NCBI GenBank assembly: GCA_022432975.1
Contig: CM039511.1
Location: 19,866,557 to 19,930,556, forward strand
Origin: Begonia masoniana
Taxonomy: Eukaryota; Streptophyta; Magnoliopsida; Cucurbitales; Begoniaceae
DNA: 64,000 bases
Direction of reading: 5' to 3'
Shown: positions 23,359 through 34,880 of the stretch, piece by piece
Layout of the letters: each line of letters begins with the position of its first letter
Position numbering within the stretch: the first letter of the stretch is position 1
Program-made: the position numbers and the translations under genes
The notes under the pieces: model-generated
Databases searched by the model: none
The model's input: only the letters and a program-made list of their open reading frames with translations
Told to the model about the DNA's origin: nothing

Positions 23359-24387
23359 CTAAGCAAAGAGGTCCGGATATTGGGCTCTAACATCCTCTTG
23401 TCTTTCCCATGTGGCTTCCTCCACATCATGATTGCGCCACAAAACTTTCACCAATGAGACTATCTTGTTGCGCAACACCTTGAGTGAAGTATCCAATATT
23501 AGTATGGGCCTTTCTTCATATGTCAGTGTCGGCATGATATCAAAGTCCACATGTTCTACGATCTGGGTTGGATCTCGTACACACTTTCTCAGCATCGAAA
23601 CATGAAAAATATTGTGAACTCCATCTATTGATGCTGGCAACTGTAGTCTGTAGGCCATGCTTCCCACACGCTTCAAAATGGGAAAAGGGCCAATGAACCG
23701 CGGGCTGAGCTTTCCTTTCTTACCAAATTTCATTACGCCCTTGAAAGGCGACACTTTCAAGAATACTTCATCGCCCTCAGCGAACTCTAAGTCTCTTCTT
23801 TTATGGTCCGCATAACTCTTTTGTCGACTCGGAGCAATCTTTATCTGTTGTTTGATAGCAGCTATCACCTCGGACATCTGCTGTAATATCTCAGGGCCGA
23901 TAAGCTTGGTTTCTCCGACCTCATCCTAACACAATGGGGATCTACACTTTCTGCCGTAAAGAGCTTCATAAGAAGCCATGCCAATTGTAGCCTGGTAGCT
24001 ATTGTTATAATCAAACTCCACGAGTGGCAAATATCTACTCCAAGGAGCATGAAATTCCAACAAGCACGACCTTAACATGTCTTCCAGTATTTGAATCGTC
24101 CCCTCGGATTGTCCGTCCGTCTGTGTATGAAATGCTGTGCTGAAATCTAACTTGGTGCCCAAGGAGCTCTGCAAACTTCTCCAAAACCTAGAAGTGAATC
24201 TGGGATCACGGTTTGAGACGATCGACACAGGAATGCCATGCAGCTTAATAATCTCGTTAATATGCAGCTCTGCGTACTGATCCATGGAGTACGTCGTCTT
24301 CACAGGTAGAAAATGGGCCGACTTCGTCAATCTGTCCACTATGACCCAAATGCTATTATGGCCCTTAGCTGTCCTTGGAAAGTCCAT
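23359..24387 (-). pseudogene. GYP-1 integrase core and chromodomain end
   Basis: At 24387-23926 the frame reads MDFPRTAKGHNSIWVIVDRL, SNRDPRFTSRFW and TDGQSEGTIQ, the integrase core around its D, D and E positions (SDRD has become SNRD, losing the second Asp). A TGG-to-TAG change after SPLC (about 23927) stops it. At 23877-23359 follow the GPY/F region (KLSPRFIGPFPILKRVGSMA) and the C-terminal chromodomain-type tail ending NHDVEEATWERQEDVRAQYP. The chromodomain-type end supports Tekay/Del placement. Not functional. Confidence 0.85.
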
Positions 24388-24468
24388 TGTGATGTTCTCC
24401 CATTTCCATTCGGGGATCGAGAGAGGCTGAAGCGTTCCACTTGGTCGTTGATGTTCAGCTTTGACCTG

Positions 24469-26067
24469 TTAACATATCATGCAAGACTCCACATATTTGG
24501 CCACTTCATTCTTCATATACGGCCACCAGAAGTGAAGTTTCAAGTCCTGATACATCTTTATGCTTCCGGGATGCACAGAGAAAGAAGATGAGTGGGCTTC
24601 CGACAAGATGTGCTTCCGTAGCTCTTCGTCTTTCGAAACATACCATCTGTTTTTTAACTTCAGAACTTCATCTCCTGAATAACTGAAATCGGAAGAGGCC
24701 ATTGGTATCTTGCTCGCAATATCGGCCATCTCCTTTGAATTGATCTCCTGGGATTCCTTAATTCGGTCCAGAACGGTGGGCCGTAGTGTCAAGTCTGCTA
24801 GTATGGCCGATATCCCAGAAACTATCTCCATATCGAACTTCTGTATCTCTGTCCTCAAAGGCATTGATACGACCGACATAACTGGTTGCATAGTAGCTGG
24901 CATCCTGCTCAGTGCATCAGCTACCACATTAGCTTTACCAGGATGGTATTTAATCTCAACATCGTAATCCTTCACAAATTCTAACCACCGTCTTTGTCTC
25001 ATGTTTAACTCTTTCTGGGTAAATATGTACTTCAGGCTTTTGTGATCAGAAAACACCTCACATGATTGTCCGTACAAGTAGTGTCTCCATACTTTCAGCA
25101 CAAATACGACTGCCGCTAACTCGAGGTCATGTGTAGGGTAGTTTTGTTCATGGTTCTTCAATTGTCTGGATGCGTATGCTACCACTTTCCCTTCTTGCAT
25201 TAGTACACATCCCAAGCCAATCTTGGACGCATCGCAATATACGCTGAATTTGCCATCTTTAACTGGCAATACTAATAGAGGAGCAGCGGTTAATTTCTGC
25301 TTAAGTGTCTGAAAGCTCACCTCACAAGCTTCAGACCACTTGAACTTGATGTCCTTCCTCGTTAAGTTGGTCATAGGCTTCGCTATTACAGAAAATTCTT
25401 TGATAAACTTTCTGTAATAACCAGGTAACCCGACAAAGCTCCGTACCTCACTAGCATTTCTCGGTCTCGGCCATTCTTTCAATGCCAGAATCTTGGCTGG
25501 ATCCACCGAAACCCCTTCTGCAGACACCACGTGGCCTAGGAACTTAATCCTGTTCAACCAGAATTCACACTTTGATAGCTTGGCATATAATTGATGCTGT
25601 TTTAGAGTTGACAGCACAATTGCCAGGTGCTCCTCATGTGCGGCCTCACTTCTGGAGTAAACCAGGATGTCGTCGATGAAAACGATTACAAATTTATCCA
25701 AGAAATCTTGGAATATCCTGTTCATCAAGTCCATGAATGCCGCTGGGGCATTAGTCAATCCGAAAGACATTACCAAGAACTCGTAGTGTCCGTACCGGGT
25801 CCTGAAGGCTGTCTTTGGAATATCATCAGCCCTGACCTTCAACTGGTAGTAATTGGAGCGCAAGTCAATCTTTGAAAATACCTGAGCCCCTTGTAGTTGG
25901 TCAAATAAATCGTCGATCCTCGGCAACGGGTACTTATTCTTGATGGTCAATTTGTTCAGTTCACGGTAATCAATACACATATGTAGGGACCCATCTTTCT
26001 TCTTGACAAACAAGACGGGAGCACCCCACAGAGAGAAACTAGGGCGCACAAACCCCTTGTCCACCAA
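24469..26067 (-). pseudogene. GYP-1 reverse transcriptase-RNase H-integrase zinc region
   Basis: A 532-codon open stretch. Domains in order: reverse transcriptase ([18 protein letters not shown] near 18-38, [13 protein letters not shown], catalytic FIDDILVYS near 132), RNase H ([18 protein letters not shown] near 275, [26 protein letters not shown]) and the HHCC zinc part of integrase ([19 protein letters not shown]) up to ESCMIC. It then meets a stop where related copies have Gln (CAG to TAG) before QVKAEHQR. The upstream end also stops, so this is one intact stretch of a broken polyprotein. Confidence 0.88.
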
Positions 26068-26072
26068 CTCCT

Positions 26073-26720
26073 TTAGCTGAGCCTTAATTCCTTCAGCTCA
26101 ATCGGTGACATACGGTACAGATTCTTCGATACCGGTTCAGCACCAGGATATACATCAATCTCAAACTCGATTTCACGATCAGGTGGCAATCCCGATAAGT
26201 CATCTAAGAAAACCTCTGAAAAGTCTCGAACTACCAAAATATTTCGAAGTTCCACCTCACCTTGCCTTTGAACGTCTATTACGTGAGCCAGAAATCCTAT
26301 GCATCCTGACTTCATTAGCTGTTGAGCTTTTAAGGAAGATATAACAGGCATACTGTGTTTCCTTGGTATTGCCTAATAGGAGAACTCTACCTCGTTCGGG
26401 CGCTTAAACGACACTAGCCCGGACCTGCAGTTGATGGTGGCGTAATGTCTAAACAGCCAGTCCATCCCAAGAATAACATCGTATCCCATCATACCGATGA
26501 CGATAAGGTTGGCATTCAACTTCTGGTCTCCTACTGACACTATATCACCCCGTACAACCTGTTCGGAGTGCATAAACTCTCCGAACGGTAGCATAATGCT
26601 GTAGGGCTGATCTGACGGCGTACAAAAAAACTTCTATCTAACTACGAAGTCCATTTCCACAAACGAATGTGTGGCCCCCGTGTTCCACAAGGTATAAGCA
26701 GGTGCATCGCTTATTGAAAT
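26073..26720 (-). pseudogene. GYP-1 protease region
   Basis: At 26351-26073: LVVRDFSEVFLDDLSGLPPD and [14 protein letters not shown], the linker before reverse transcriptase. At 26594-26373: the protease fold including [20 protein letters not shown]. Upstream, 26664-26684 reads NTGATHSF on the minus strand where the active protease has DTGATHSF, so the catalytic Asp codon is changed to Asn. Frames are separated by stops. Confidence 0.8.
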
Positions 26721-27771
26721 TGTACCTATAATTGCTGTATGCTGAGCGGTATCATCAACATCCTCCACCATTGCAAAGACTCTATGTACGACCTGATTCA
26801 GTCTCATGTCGGGTATTGGGCAGTCTCGGACGTGATGGCCTTCTTTGCCACATCAAAAACATTGGCCGGTTATGAGTCTGCATTCTCCTCTATGAATTTT
26901 CTGGCACCGCGGGCATGCTAAAAGTTAAGGAGCCCCCATTGGTCTCTTTCCCTTGTCTTGATAAGTGATGGTCTCATTGGGCCTCTTAATGCCCCTGTTC
27001 TGTTGCTGTTGAGTTTGCAAATTTTGACCCCTTTGTTGTTGTTGTTATTGTTGTTGAGGAGCATTATGGGAAAATCTCTTCAATAAATCTCTCTATCTTT
27101 GGGACTTCATTTCTAAGGCCTACAACTGATAAGCCTTGGCCACCACCTTCGTATATGGGGCCTCGTCAAATCCCCCGTATGAAATCCCTCGTAAGAGATC
27201 CAGCTTCAAACCCTAAATAAATTGGTGCACCTTGTTTTTCATCAGTGGCCACCAAATGAGGCGCATAGCGGGATAATGATTCAAACTTGTGAACATATTC
27301 GGCCACTGAACCGTATTGTCGTAGCTGAGAGAATTCAACCAACTTCTCCTTCCTCACACCGCGGTCGAAATATTTCTCGTAAAAGATATTCTTGAATCCT
27401 TCCCAGCTTAATGCCACAGTAGTTGACCGCACTGTGTCCCACCAGAATCCAGCACTCTTGGTGAGATGAAACGTGGCACATGTGACCTTCTTGCTCTCCT
27501 CCACCTTGTCATAGTTAAATATCTGTTCAATCTGCCTAACCCATTCTTTAGCATGAATCGGGTCAGTAGATAGTCCATCGAATGCAGGCGGCTGGAGTCT
27601 TCTGAATCTATCTCCACTGGTGTCACGCGGAGCATTACCATGATTGTTATTTCCGTTATCTTCTCTGGCCATCAAACATTCAACCATGCGAAACTGTACA
27701 CCCACCAATTCGGTTAGTCGGTCAATGGCACGAGAGCTTTCGTTTGACTCTTCCTGATGCCCTCTCACCAT
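26721..27771 (-). pseudogene. GYP-1 gag
   Basis: At 27771-27166 the frame starts MVRGHQEESNESSRAIDRL and contains RFRRLQPPAFDGLSTDPIHA, CATFHLTKSAGFWWDTV and KNIFYEKYFDRGVRKEKL, the standard chromovirus Gag capsid region. It stops near the conserved KFVHGL block. Further down a CCHC zinc knuckle is visible near 26800-26860 but carries a TGA between its first two Cys (CF-stop-CGKEGHHVRDC). The N-terminal 57 codons are duplicated at 29486-29655. Confidence 0.82.
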
Positions 27772-27985
27772 TTCTAAAAAAACCCTATAAATAGAATAAC
27801 CTAATTTAATAAACAGAACTTTTACGAGAATTTAAACACTTACAGTTGGTGGAGCGATCTCACGTGGCGGGTTGCGCAGTCAGACATTTTACAGAATCGA
27901 TTTTAAAACCTTGTTCTCTCTGATACCATAACTGTGACGGCCTGAGACTCGATTCTGATTGGAATCCGAGAGCCAAGCCATCACT
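27602..27985. repeat. Leader duplication, copy 1 (gag start, PBS, LTR edge)
   Basis: 384 bp that recurs at 29486-29869 (offset 1884): the first part of gag, the untranslated leader, the primer site TGGTATCAGAG (minus, 27918-27928) and the first 53 bp of the LTR from TGTGACGG (27933). In this copy the LTR breaks off at 27985 and continues into the repeat array. Confidence 0.9.
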
Positions 27986-29485
27986 GGATGTGAATACGAC
28001 AAAAATGAACAGTGGCAGCGGTGGATGTGAATACGACAAAAATGAACAGTGGCAGCGGTGGATGTGAATACGACAAAAATGAACAGTGGCAGCGGTGGAT
28101 GTGAATACGACAAAAATGAACAGTGGCAGCGGTGGATGTGAATACGACAAAAATGAACAGTGGCAGCGGTGGATGTGAATACAACAAAAATGAACAGTGG
28201 CAGCGGTGGATGTGAATACGACAAAAATGAACAGTGGCAGCGGTGGATGTGAATACGACAAAAATGAACAGTGGCAGCGGTGGATGTGAATACGACAAAA
28301 ATGAACAGTGGCAGCGGTGGATGTGAATACGACAAAAATGAACAGTGGCAGCGGTGGATGTGAATACGACAAAAATGAACAGTGGCAGCGGTGGATGTGA
28401 ATACGACAAAAATGAACAGTGGCAGCGGTGGATGTGAATAAACAAAGGCAGCGGTGGATGTGAATACGACAAAAATGAACAGTGGCAGCGGTGGATGTGA
28501 ATACAACAAAAATGAACAGTGGCAGCGGTGGATGTGAATACGACAAAAATGAACAGTGGCAGCGGTGGATGTGAATACGACAAAAATGAACAGTGGCAGC
28601 GGTGGATGTGAATACGACAAAAATGAACAGTGGCAGCGGTGGATGTGAATACGACAAAAATGAACAGTGGCAGCGGTGGATGTGAATACGACAAAAATGA
28701 ACAGTGGCAGCGGTGGATGTGAATACGACAAAAATGAACAGTGGCAGCGGTGGATGTGAATACGACAAAAATGAACAGTGGCAGCGGTGGATGTGAATAC
28801 GACAAAAATGAACAGTGGCAGCGGTGGATGTGAATACGACAAAAATGAACAGTGGCAGCGGTGGATGTGAATAAACAAAGGCAGCGGTGGATGTGAATAC
28901 GACAAAAATGAACAGTGGCAGCGGTGGATGTGAATACGACAAAAATGAACAGTGGCAGCGGTGGATGTGAATACGACAAAAATGAACAGTGGCAGCGGTG
29001 GATGTGAATACGACAAAAATGAACAGTGGCAGCGGTGGATGTGAATACGACAAAAATGAACAGTGGCAGCGGTGGATGTGAATACGACAAAAATGAACAG
29101 TGGCAGCGGTGGATGTGAATACGACAAAAATGAACAGTGGCAGCGGTGGATGTGAATACGACAAAAATGAACAGTGGCAGCGGTGGATGTGAATACGACA
29201 AAAATGAACAGTGGCAGCGGTGGATGTGAATACAACAAAAATGAACAGTGGCAGCGGTGGATGTGAATACAACAAAAATGAACAGTGGCAGCGGTGGATG
29301 TGAATACGACAAAAATGAACAGTGGCAGCGGTGGATGTGAATACGACAAAAATGAACAGTGGCAGCGGTGGATGTGAATACGACAAAAATGAACAGTGGC
29401 AGCGGTGGATGTGAATACGACAAAAATGAACAGTGGCAGCGGTGGATGTGAATACGACAAAAATGAACAGTGGCAGCGGTGGATG
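27986..29485. repeat. Array of about 40 copies of a 37-bp repeat
   Basis: The unit is CGGTGGATGTGAATACGAC followed by AAAAATGAACAGTGGCAG. Most copies are identical; rare variants are AATACAAC and two shortened AATAAACAAAGGCAG units (about 28437 and 28869). The near identity implies very recent expansion. Minus frames are open through it for over 500 codons and one is fused to the duplicated gag start, which is an artefact of the unit and not a gene. Confidence 0.93.
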
Positions 29486-29869
29486 CTGAATCTATCTCCA
29501 CTGGTGTCACGCGGAGCATTACCATGATTGTTATTTCCGTTATCTTCTCTGGCCATCAAACATTCAACCATGCGAAACTGTACACCCACCAATTCGGTTA
29601 GTCGGTCAATGGCACGAGAGCTTTCGTTTGACTCTTCCTGATGCCCTCTCACCATTTCTAAAAAAACCCTATAAATAGAATAACCTAATTTAATAAACAG
29701 AACTTTTACGAGAATTTAAACACTTACAGTTGGTGGAGCGATCTCACGTGGCGGGTTGCGCAGTCAGACATTTTACAGAATCGATTTTAAAACCTTGTTC
29801 TCTCTGATACCATAACTGTGACGGCCTGAGACTCGATTCTGATTGGAATCCGAGAGCCAAGCCATCACT
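29486..29869. repeat. Leader duplication, copy 2 (gag start, PBS, LTR edge)
   Basis: The copy connected to the full 5' LTR of GYP-1: gag codons 1-57 (29655-29486, minus), leader, primer site TGGTATCAGAG (29802-29812) and the LTR start at 29817. Sequence looks identical to 27602-27985 over its length. Confidence 0.9.
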
Positions 29870-32651
29870 CCAGGACATAACAAAAAGACACAGACTATAT
29901 ATATATAACTTTTAGAACGTTACGGGGAGAAGAAACCTTCTCTGGAAATGGAACTGGATGACATATGTATAAAACTGGATGACAATTACAGTTCGAAGAA
30001 CAGAAGACAGAGGACTTTTATAAATCAAACCTTTAAAACTTCTCAAATAGAGAAGACTTTCTCTGGATTTTAAAAAGAACTGGGAGCTAATTTATAATCG
30101 GATATCAGAAGTGAATAACAAAAGAGACTTGAAAGAACAGGGAATAGAAAAGGGACGATGAAATTAAATAAACATAATAAACAGGAATAAAGGCGGGAAA
30201 ACATAGGCAGAAGACTGGTGGAAGATATGGATTTTTAGACAGATGTGAATAAACAAAGGCAGCGATGGACATGAATTTTATAAGCAGCGGTGGATGTGAA
30301 TACGACAAAAATGAACAGTGGCAGCAGTGGATGTGAATATGACAAAAATGAACAATGGCAGCGGTGGATGTGAATAAACAAAGGCAGCGATGGAAATGAA
30401 TTTTAAAAGCAGCGGTAGATGTGAATACGACAAAAATGAACAGTGGCAGCGGTCGATGTGAATACGACAAAAATGAACAGTGGCAGCGGTGGATGTGAAT
30501 AAACAAAGGCAGCGGTGGATATGAATTTAAAAAGCAGTGGTGGATGTGAATACAACAAAAATGAACAGTGGCAGCGGTGGATGTGAATACGACAAAACAG
30601 GTGACGTCAGGCGGATGATGTAAATTTTTAAGGCAACGGGGTACGCAGGCAGAAGTGCACTGTTTACCGGTAGATGTGAATAAGACATAACAGATGACGT
30701 CAGGCGGAAGATGAAATTGTAGAGACAACGGTGGATGCAGTTTTAAACGGGCAGCGGGCAGTGGGCAGCGGTGGATATGATTTTACAAGTAGCGGTGGAC
30801 GTGATTTTTAGAACGGGCAGCTGTAGAAGTGAATTTAAAGCAGCGGTGGATATGGATATACTGGGCAGGCGATGTAGTTTTAAAGGCAGAAATTGACAAC
30901 TTTTGACAGGATTACATAAAAAAAAATCGTAAAAACAGAAAGTGTGAAAACTTCACACTTCAGAAAAACGATTCACAACATGATTCTTGGGCATATCAAG
31001 AAAACACGACAGAATTCTAAGGAAATAGATTGCATGGATAACTCTAAAATTGAGACCATCCATGCACAACCTAAAAGTGAAAATATTCCAAACAAATTCT
31101 AGAATACTTCAGAACATAAATTCAACTGTCAAATACAGCGGTTTTAAAACTTAAACATCAGAACTTATACATTGTTTTAAGATCTGGAAGACTGTACAGA
31201 ACTCGATATACATTTTCAAAACTTCACCAGACAGGGGTTTTCAAACATCAACACACATCCTATACACCAGTTTCAAATTTCAAAAGTTATACAGGACTTG
31301 ACATAATTTTAAAATACCCTCACAGAAACAAAATGTGTCTGGCTGCAGCAACCAACTCCCATGAGCTCGATCTGCCAACTACATCAAATCATCATCTTGA
31401 GGCACAAAGTCCTCATCCACAGTTTCAGTACCTACATCAGAGAGCTCACCTATGAGTCTAAAACTCAGTAAGAACATATAAATGCAGTGATGCATATGCT
31501 ATGCATGAACTTTTCAGAATACAGTGACATTACAGAACATTGTTTTTATCTGTCAGAGGGGTATAAGTGGGGCTTATAGAGGAACTGGCAAGTGCACGAC
31601 AGCCACATAACAGATTTACAGAACAGAAATAGAACAGAACAGACAAAGCTGTACAGAACAGTAAGCTAGTCTCTGTCCCGCATTTAACCAATACATTACA
31701 GTTAGATTTTATCTTTATTAACTTCAAAACCGTGCACAGAAAACTTTTGCATGTCTTTTGGGAAATCGTGTATGCATGAGCATTTACGGTGCTTAAACGT
31801 AAAACGACAGACAACAGAAATATTACAGCAGAACGTAAGGTGTGACAAATATAACTCAGAACTTAACTCTAACTTTCTCTACCTGAAACCACCCGACATA
31901 CGTAGTACCTAGTATCTCTGTGATGTAGGGCCTTAAAGCCCAACCTACGGATATGAACTCACATGTTTGCTGTAGAGTTGATGTTCTTGGTTGTCTTGGT
32001 TATGCACGGACCTGTACATACACGTAAGGATAATAAACAAGCTGCAAATGCTAACAAATAACTTGTAGGATATGCTCCTAACTCCATTCAGGCTTTTAGA
32101 AAACAAACCAACATGTTTTCATGCAATAACAGCGAGTTTTCTCCAAAATATCACAAACCCTAAACTTCAACAAAACTGTCATTTTAACCTGTCTAGACAC
32201 GTTAGCATAAGCAGATGCTTACCTTAGGCAGAAACAGAAGAAAATCAAGGAAGATCGAATGTGCTTCGATGAGTGATTTTTGTCTAGAAGAGAAGAAACA
32301 GAGAGGAAGGGATGAGTGTGAAGGTTCACGTAGAAAAGAGGATAATATGTAGGTTTCTCAGCAAGTTATGGACATTTGGCAACCATCCATTGGCTCCCTT
32401 CCACCAACCTTAATTGGTTTACCTAATTTTCCCTCTCATTGGTTTTTAACCAAGGTATTCAGTTTTGGTTGATTTTTAGTTTGGTTTTCCAATAGAATTA
32501 TTAGTTAAATTCACCGATCCGTTTTCTCTAGACATCCACTTGGGCTATCACAAAAATCCAATGAAATACGCACTTCATTAATAGCCAATACATGTATATC
32601 CCATTTAATTGTTCAAGGAATAATTACATGGCTAAAATACCGGGTGTTACA
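29817..32651 (-). repeat. 5' LTR of GYP-1 (2.84 kb)
   Basis: It runs from TGTGACGGCCTGAGACTCG to ACCGGGTGTTACA. The primer site sits directly outside its left end. It contains about eight irregular GGTGGATGTGAATACGAC units (30290-30600) and TGACGTCA at about 30602 and 30697. It is uninterrupted at the place where the 3' LTR holds solo LTR-3. Confidence 0.87.
31379..32011 (-). promoter_or_regulatory. LTR splice cassette in GYP-1 5' LTR
   Basis: Internal exon 32011-31963 (49 nt); hairpin TGAGT/ACTCA at 31453-31467; acceptor GATGTAG|G with the exon from 31431; open stretch VGTETVDEDFVPQDDDLM ending at 31379. The second donor has mutated from CAG|GTAAGT to CAT|GTGAGT, so this copy may have lost exon definition. 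Confidence 0.55.
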
Positions 32652-33071
32652 AAACTCGTTAACTTTAGTAGATAATTACCTTCACTGGAGAAAACGGAAG
32701 AAAGGAGGTTTTTGGAAAGGTTGCAGTCGCCTTGAAGAGAGAAAACAGAGGGAAGTGGAAAGAAATAGAGGAGAAATGAGGGTTTCATGTAGAAGGAAAG
32801 AGAAAAAGAACATGGCTTCTTCAACAAGTTGCCAAGTGTCGAGCAGCTATAGGCCATCCCCCACCAACCTTAATTGGCTTCCTATTTTACCCTTCCATTG
32901 GTTTTTAACTAAATTACTATTTAGTTCCTCAAATCGGTTCTACGAATCAGCCACATTCAATTGAAAACATCGGTAAACTCATAAAATATACATTGTATAA
33001 ATATTCCCATTAATTTCGTCTAATAATTCAAGGAATATTGACATGGCAAAATTGTCAGGTGTTACGCATTC

Positions 33072-33552
33072 TTTCATTGTAATATTTTTACTCTGATATT
33101 GGCTAGTCTTTTTTATAATGACAAAGGGAGAGAGAATTATAAAAAGAGGAGAAAAATTGTACGAATTGAATATGACATTGTATGACTTATATATTGAGAG
33201 AAAATAGCAATGGGGGAGAGAAAATATACAAGAAAAATTCATTTAACTCCTAAGCGTATCTCAATGGGGAGTACTAAATGCATGAATTAAGAGGAAGTTG
33301 GTAGATTTTAAATGTACAACTTAGAATAAGTGTTGTCATCAAGAGATAAACTGTTGGCTTAATAGAGATTAAGCATGATTATTTTGAAAGATATATTTTG
33401 AATAGATTTTAATTATAAGTTATATTAATTATATTCTTTTTGGAAAACCTTTTAAAATAGTACGTGAATTTACTAATATGTTTTATTGGATCTGTACAGC
33501 AGAGAGTAAAATTATTATGTATGACTTAATTGAAAATATCAAAGTGTTGAAG
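33072..33552. other. AT-rich spacer
   Basis: Original genomic flank of solo LTR-2, continuous with 15951 before the insertion. No feature recognised. Confidence 0.5.
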
Positions 33553-34880
33553 ATTATTGTGTGACACCCTGAGATCAAGTGTGGACACTCAGTCTTGAGC
33601 CATATAAAAAATATGAGGAACTCGCAGATGCCTAGTCGCGAGAAGTATTTTGGCTGCAGACTTTTGCAGCGGAAGCCCAATAGAATGCACGGAAGCCTAG
33701 ACGTGAGGTAATATTCTTCAAACTTAACTTGCAGGCGACCGATCCTAGAGAGCAGACGTACTCAACTGATACCCTGATGAGGACTAGTCCCAAGACACTA
33801 TTTTTTGAAGCTCAATTTCTGAAAAACCAAACACAAGTGCAGATACCCAGAGAGCCTAGCGGAAGTCCGGTCATAGAAACAAGAATTCAAATTAATACTT
33901 ATGCGGACGTCGCGTCACGATTTACAAAGGCTCAACGCAGTAGCTCTCAACTTAATTCACAGAAGCTCGTTGCATCATTGATATCTCTAACAAACATATC
34001 ACGAAGAACCAATGACAACCAGAGGACTCCTGCAACTCAAGAAATTTGAAGAGAACTATAAATAGAAGCTCTCTCCATTGTGCAACTTACCTAGAGACTT
34101 ATACGTTGAAGTGTTGTCATTTTCTTTTACAAAAATATAGCCTTTATTCTCGAGTGTAAGTCACACTCTCTCATTCCAAAGCTTGAGACTACATATTTGT
34201 GAGAGTTAAGCTTTGAGCAAAAACTTTAAAATACTTTTAAACTTGTTATTTGCAGAACGATTAAATAGTGACAGCCGTAAAGAGTCATCGTAACGTTTGG
34301 TTGACCCACGCAAGCTCAATCATAGAAAATAGTGAGACCTTTGAAGAGTCATTGTAAGGTTTGTTTGACCCTCAGAATCTCTGTCATTTGTAACAGAAAG
34401 TGTTATAGTGGAAAGAATCTTTAAGGAGAAGTCTTGAAGCACAGACGTATGCAAGATTGACTGAATCTCGTTAACAAATCATTTGCACTCTCTTTTCCTA
34501 CTCACTTATAGTTATTATGTTTGCATATTAGATTCAGCAAATCTAATTATGATAGGAAGCTTGTGACTTTAAATAGCAACGTTTAAAATTTTAATCACAT
34601 GAAAAAGAGTAGAAAACTAATTCACCCCCTCTCTTAGGTTCTTATCGATCCTAAGAGCCCACCTCCGGGTCGTGATACCTGATCCTAGAAACTATAGTTT
34701 TTTCTTGAAAAGAATAGGTTATTTTTTTAGGTTAACAGATGAAACTTGGTAAAGATCTTATCATTATACTCAATGCATGAGAATATTAATTTCATCATCT
34801 GTTAGTTAAAAGCATGAAATGGAAAGTGACTGCATGCTTAGATTGATATTCAAAACTTTTATTATTTTAAAAATTGTTTA
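33553..34880. repeat. Dispersed repeat, long copy; copia-LTR-like core
   Basis: It begins TGTGACACCCTGAGATCAAG and shares its start and its last 250 bp with 9379-9760. The central part has LTR character: a TATA box (CTATAAATAGAAG, about 34055-34067), a TCTCTCCATTGTGCAAC start-like block, and AATTCACCCCCTCTCTTAGG near the end, a phrase typical of the 3' end of some large plant copia LTRs. The shared sequence continues past the possible LTR end, so borders are uncertain. No coding sequence was found. Confidence 0.5.

Larger units (their letters stand above)
17939..32651 (-). mobile_element. GYP-1: decayed Tekay/Del-type chromovirus
   Basis: A complete but dead minus-strand element flanked by AAACT (17934-17938 and 32652-32656). 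The 3' LTR is 17939-23318 (interrupted by solo LTR-3) and the 5' LTR 29817-32651. Between them lie a polypurine tract, pol in several pieces, gag, a primer site, and an extra partial leader/LTR unit with a large repeat array. Pol order (protease, reverse transcriptase, RNase H, integrase, C-terminal chromodomain) and sequence place it in the Tekay/Del chromovirus group. Stops, frameshifts and a changed protease active site show it is inactive. Confidence 0.88.
15952..33066 (-). mobile_element. Solo LTR-2, Tekay-type, split by GYP-1
   Basis: Own sequence is 15952-17938 plus 32657-33066, about 2.4 kb. It starts TATGACAGCCCCTGACCCG (related to the start of LTR-1, with TG changed to TA) and ends CAGGTGTTACG (CA changed to CG). 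The flanks are CATTC at 15947-15951 and 33067-33071. The mutated ends and lack of internal region show an old solo LTR. GYP-1 inserted 24 nt beyond its exon-1 donor, duplicating AAACT. Confidence 0.82.

Noticed and set aside
27986..29485. Possible CRISPR-like array
   Set aside because: Units are contiguous without unique spacers, and the sequence is plant nuclear DNA inside an LTR retrotransposon.
27860..29655. Open frames of 508-588 codons, one starting with a Gag-like N-terminus
   Set aside because: They are produced by the 37-bp array; the Gag start is the duplicated leader fused by rearrangement. Not a gene.
33729..34049. 106-codon plus-strand frame in the long dispersed repeat
   Set aside because: No family resemblance; it sits in LTR-like non-coding sequence and is absent from the related short copy.
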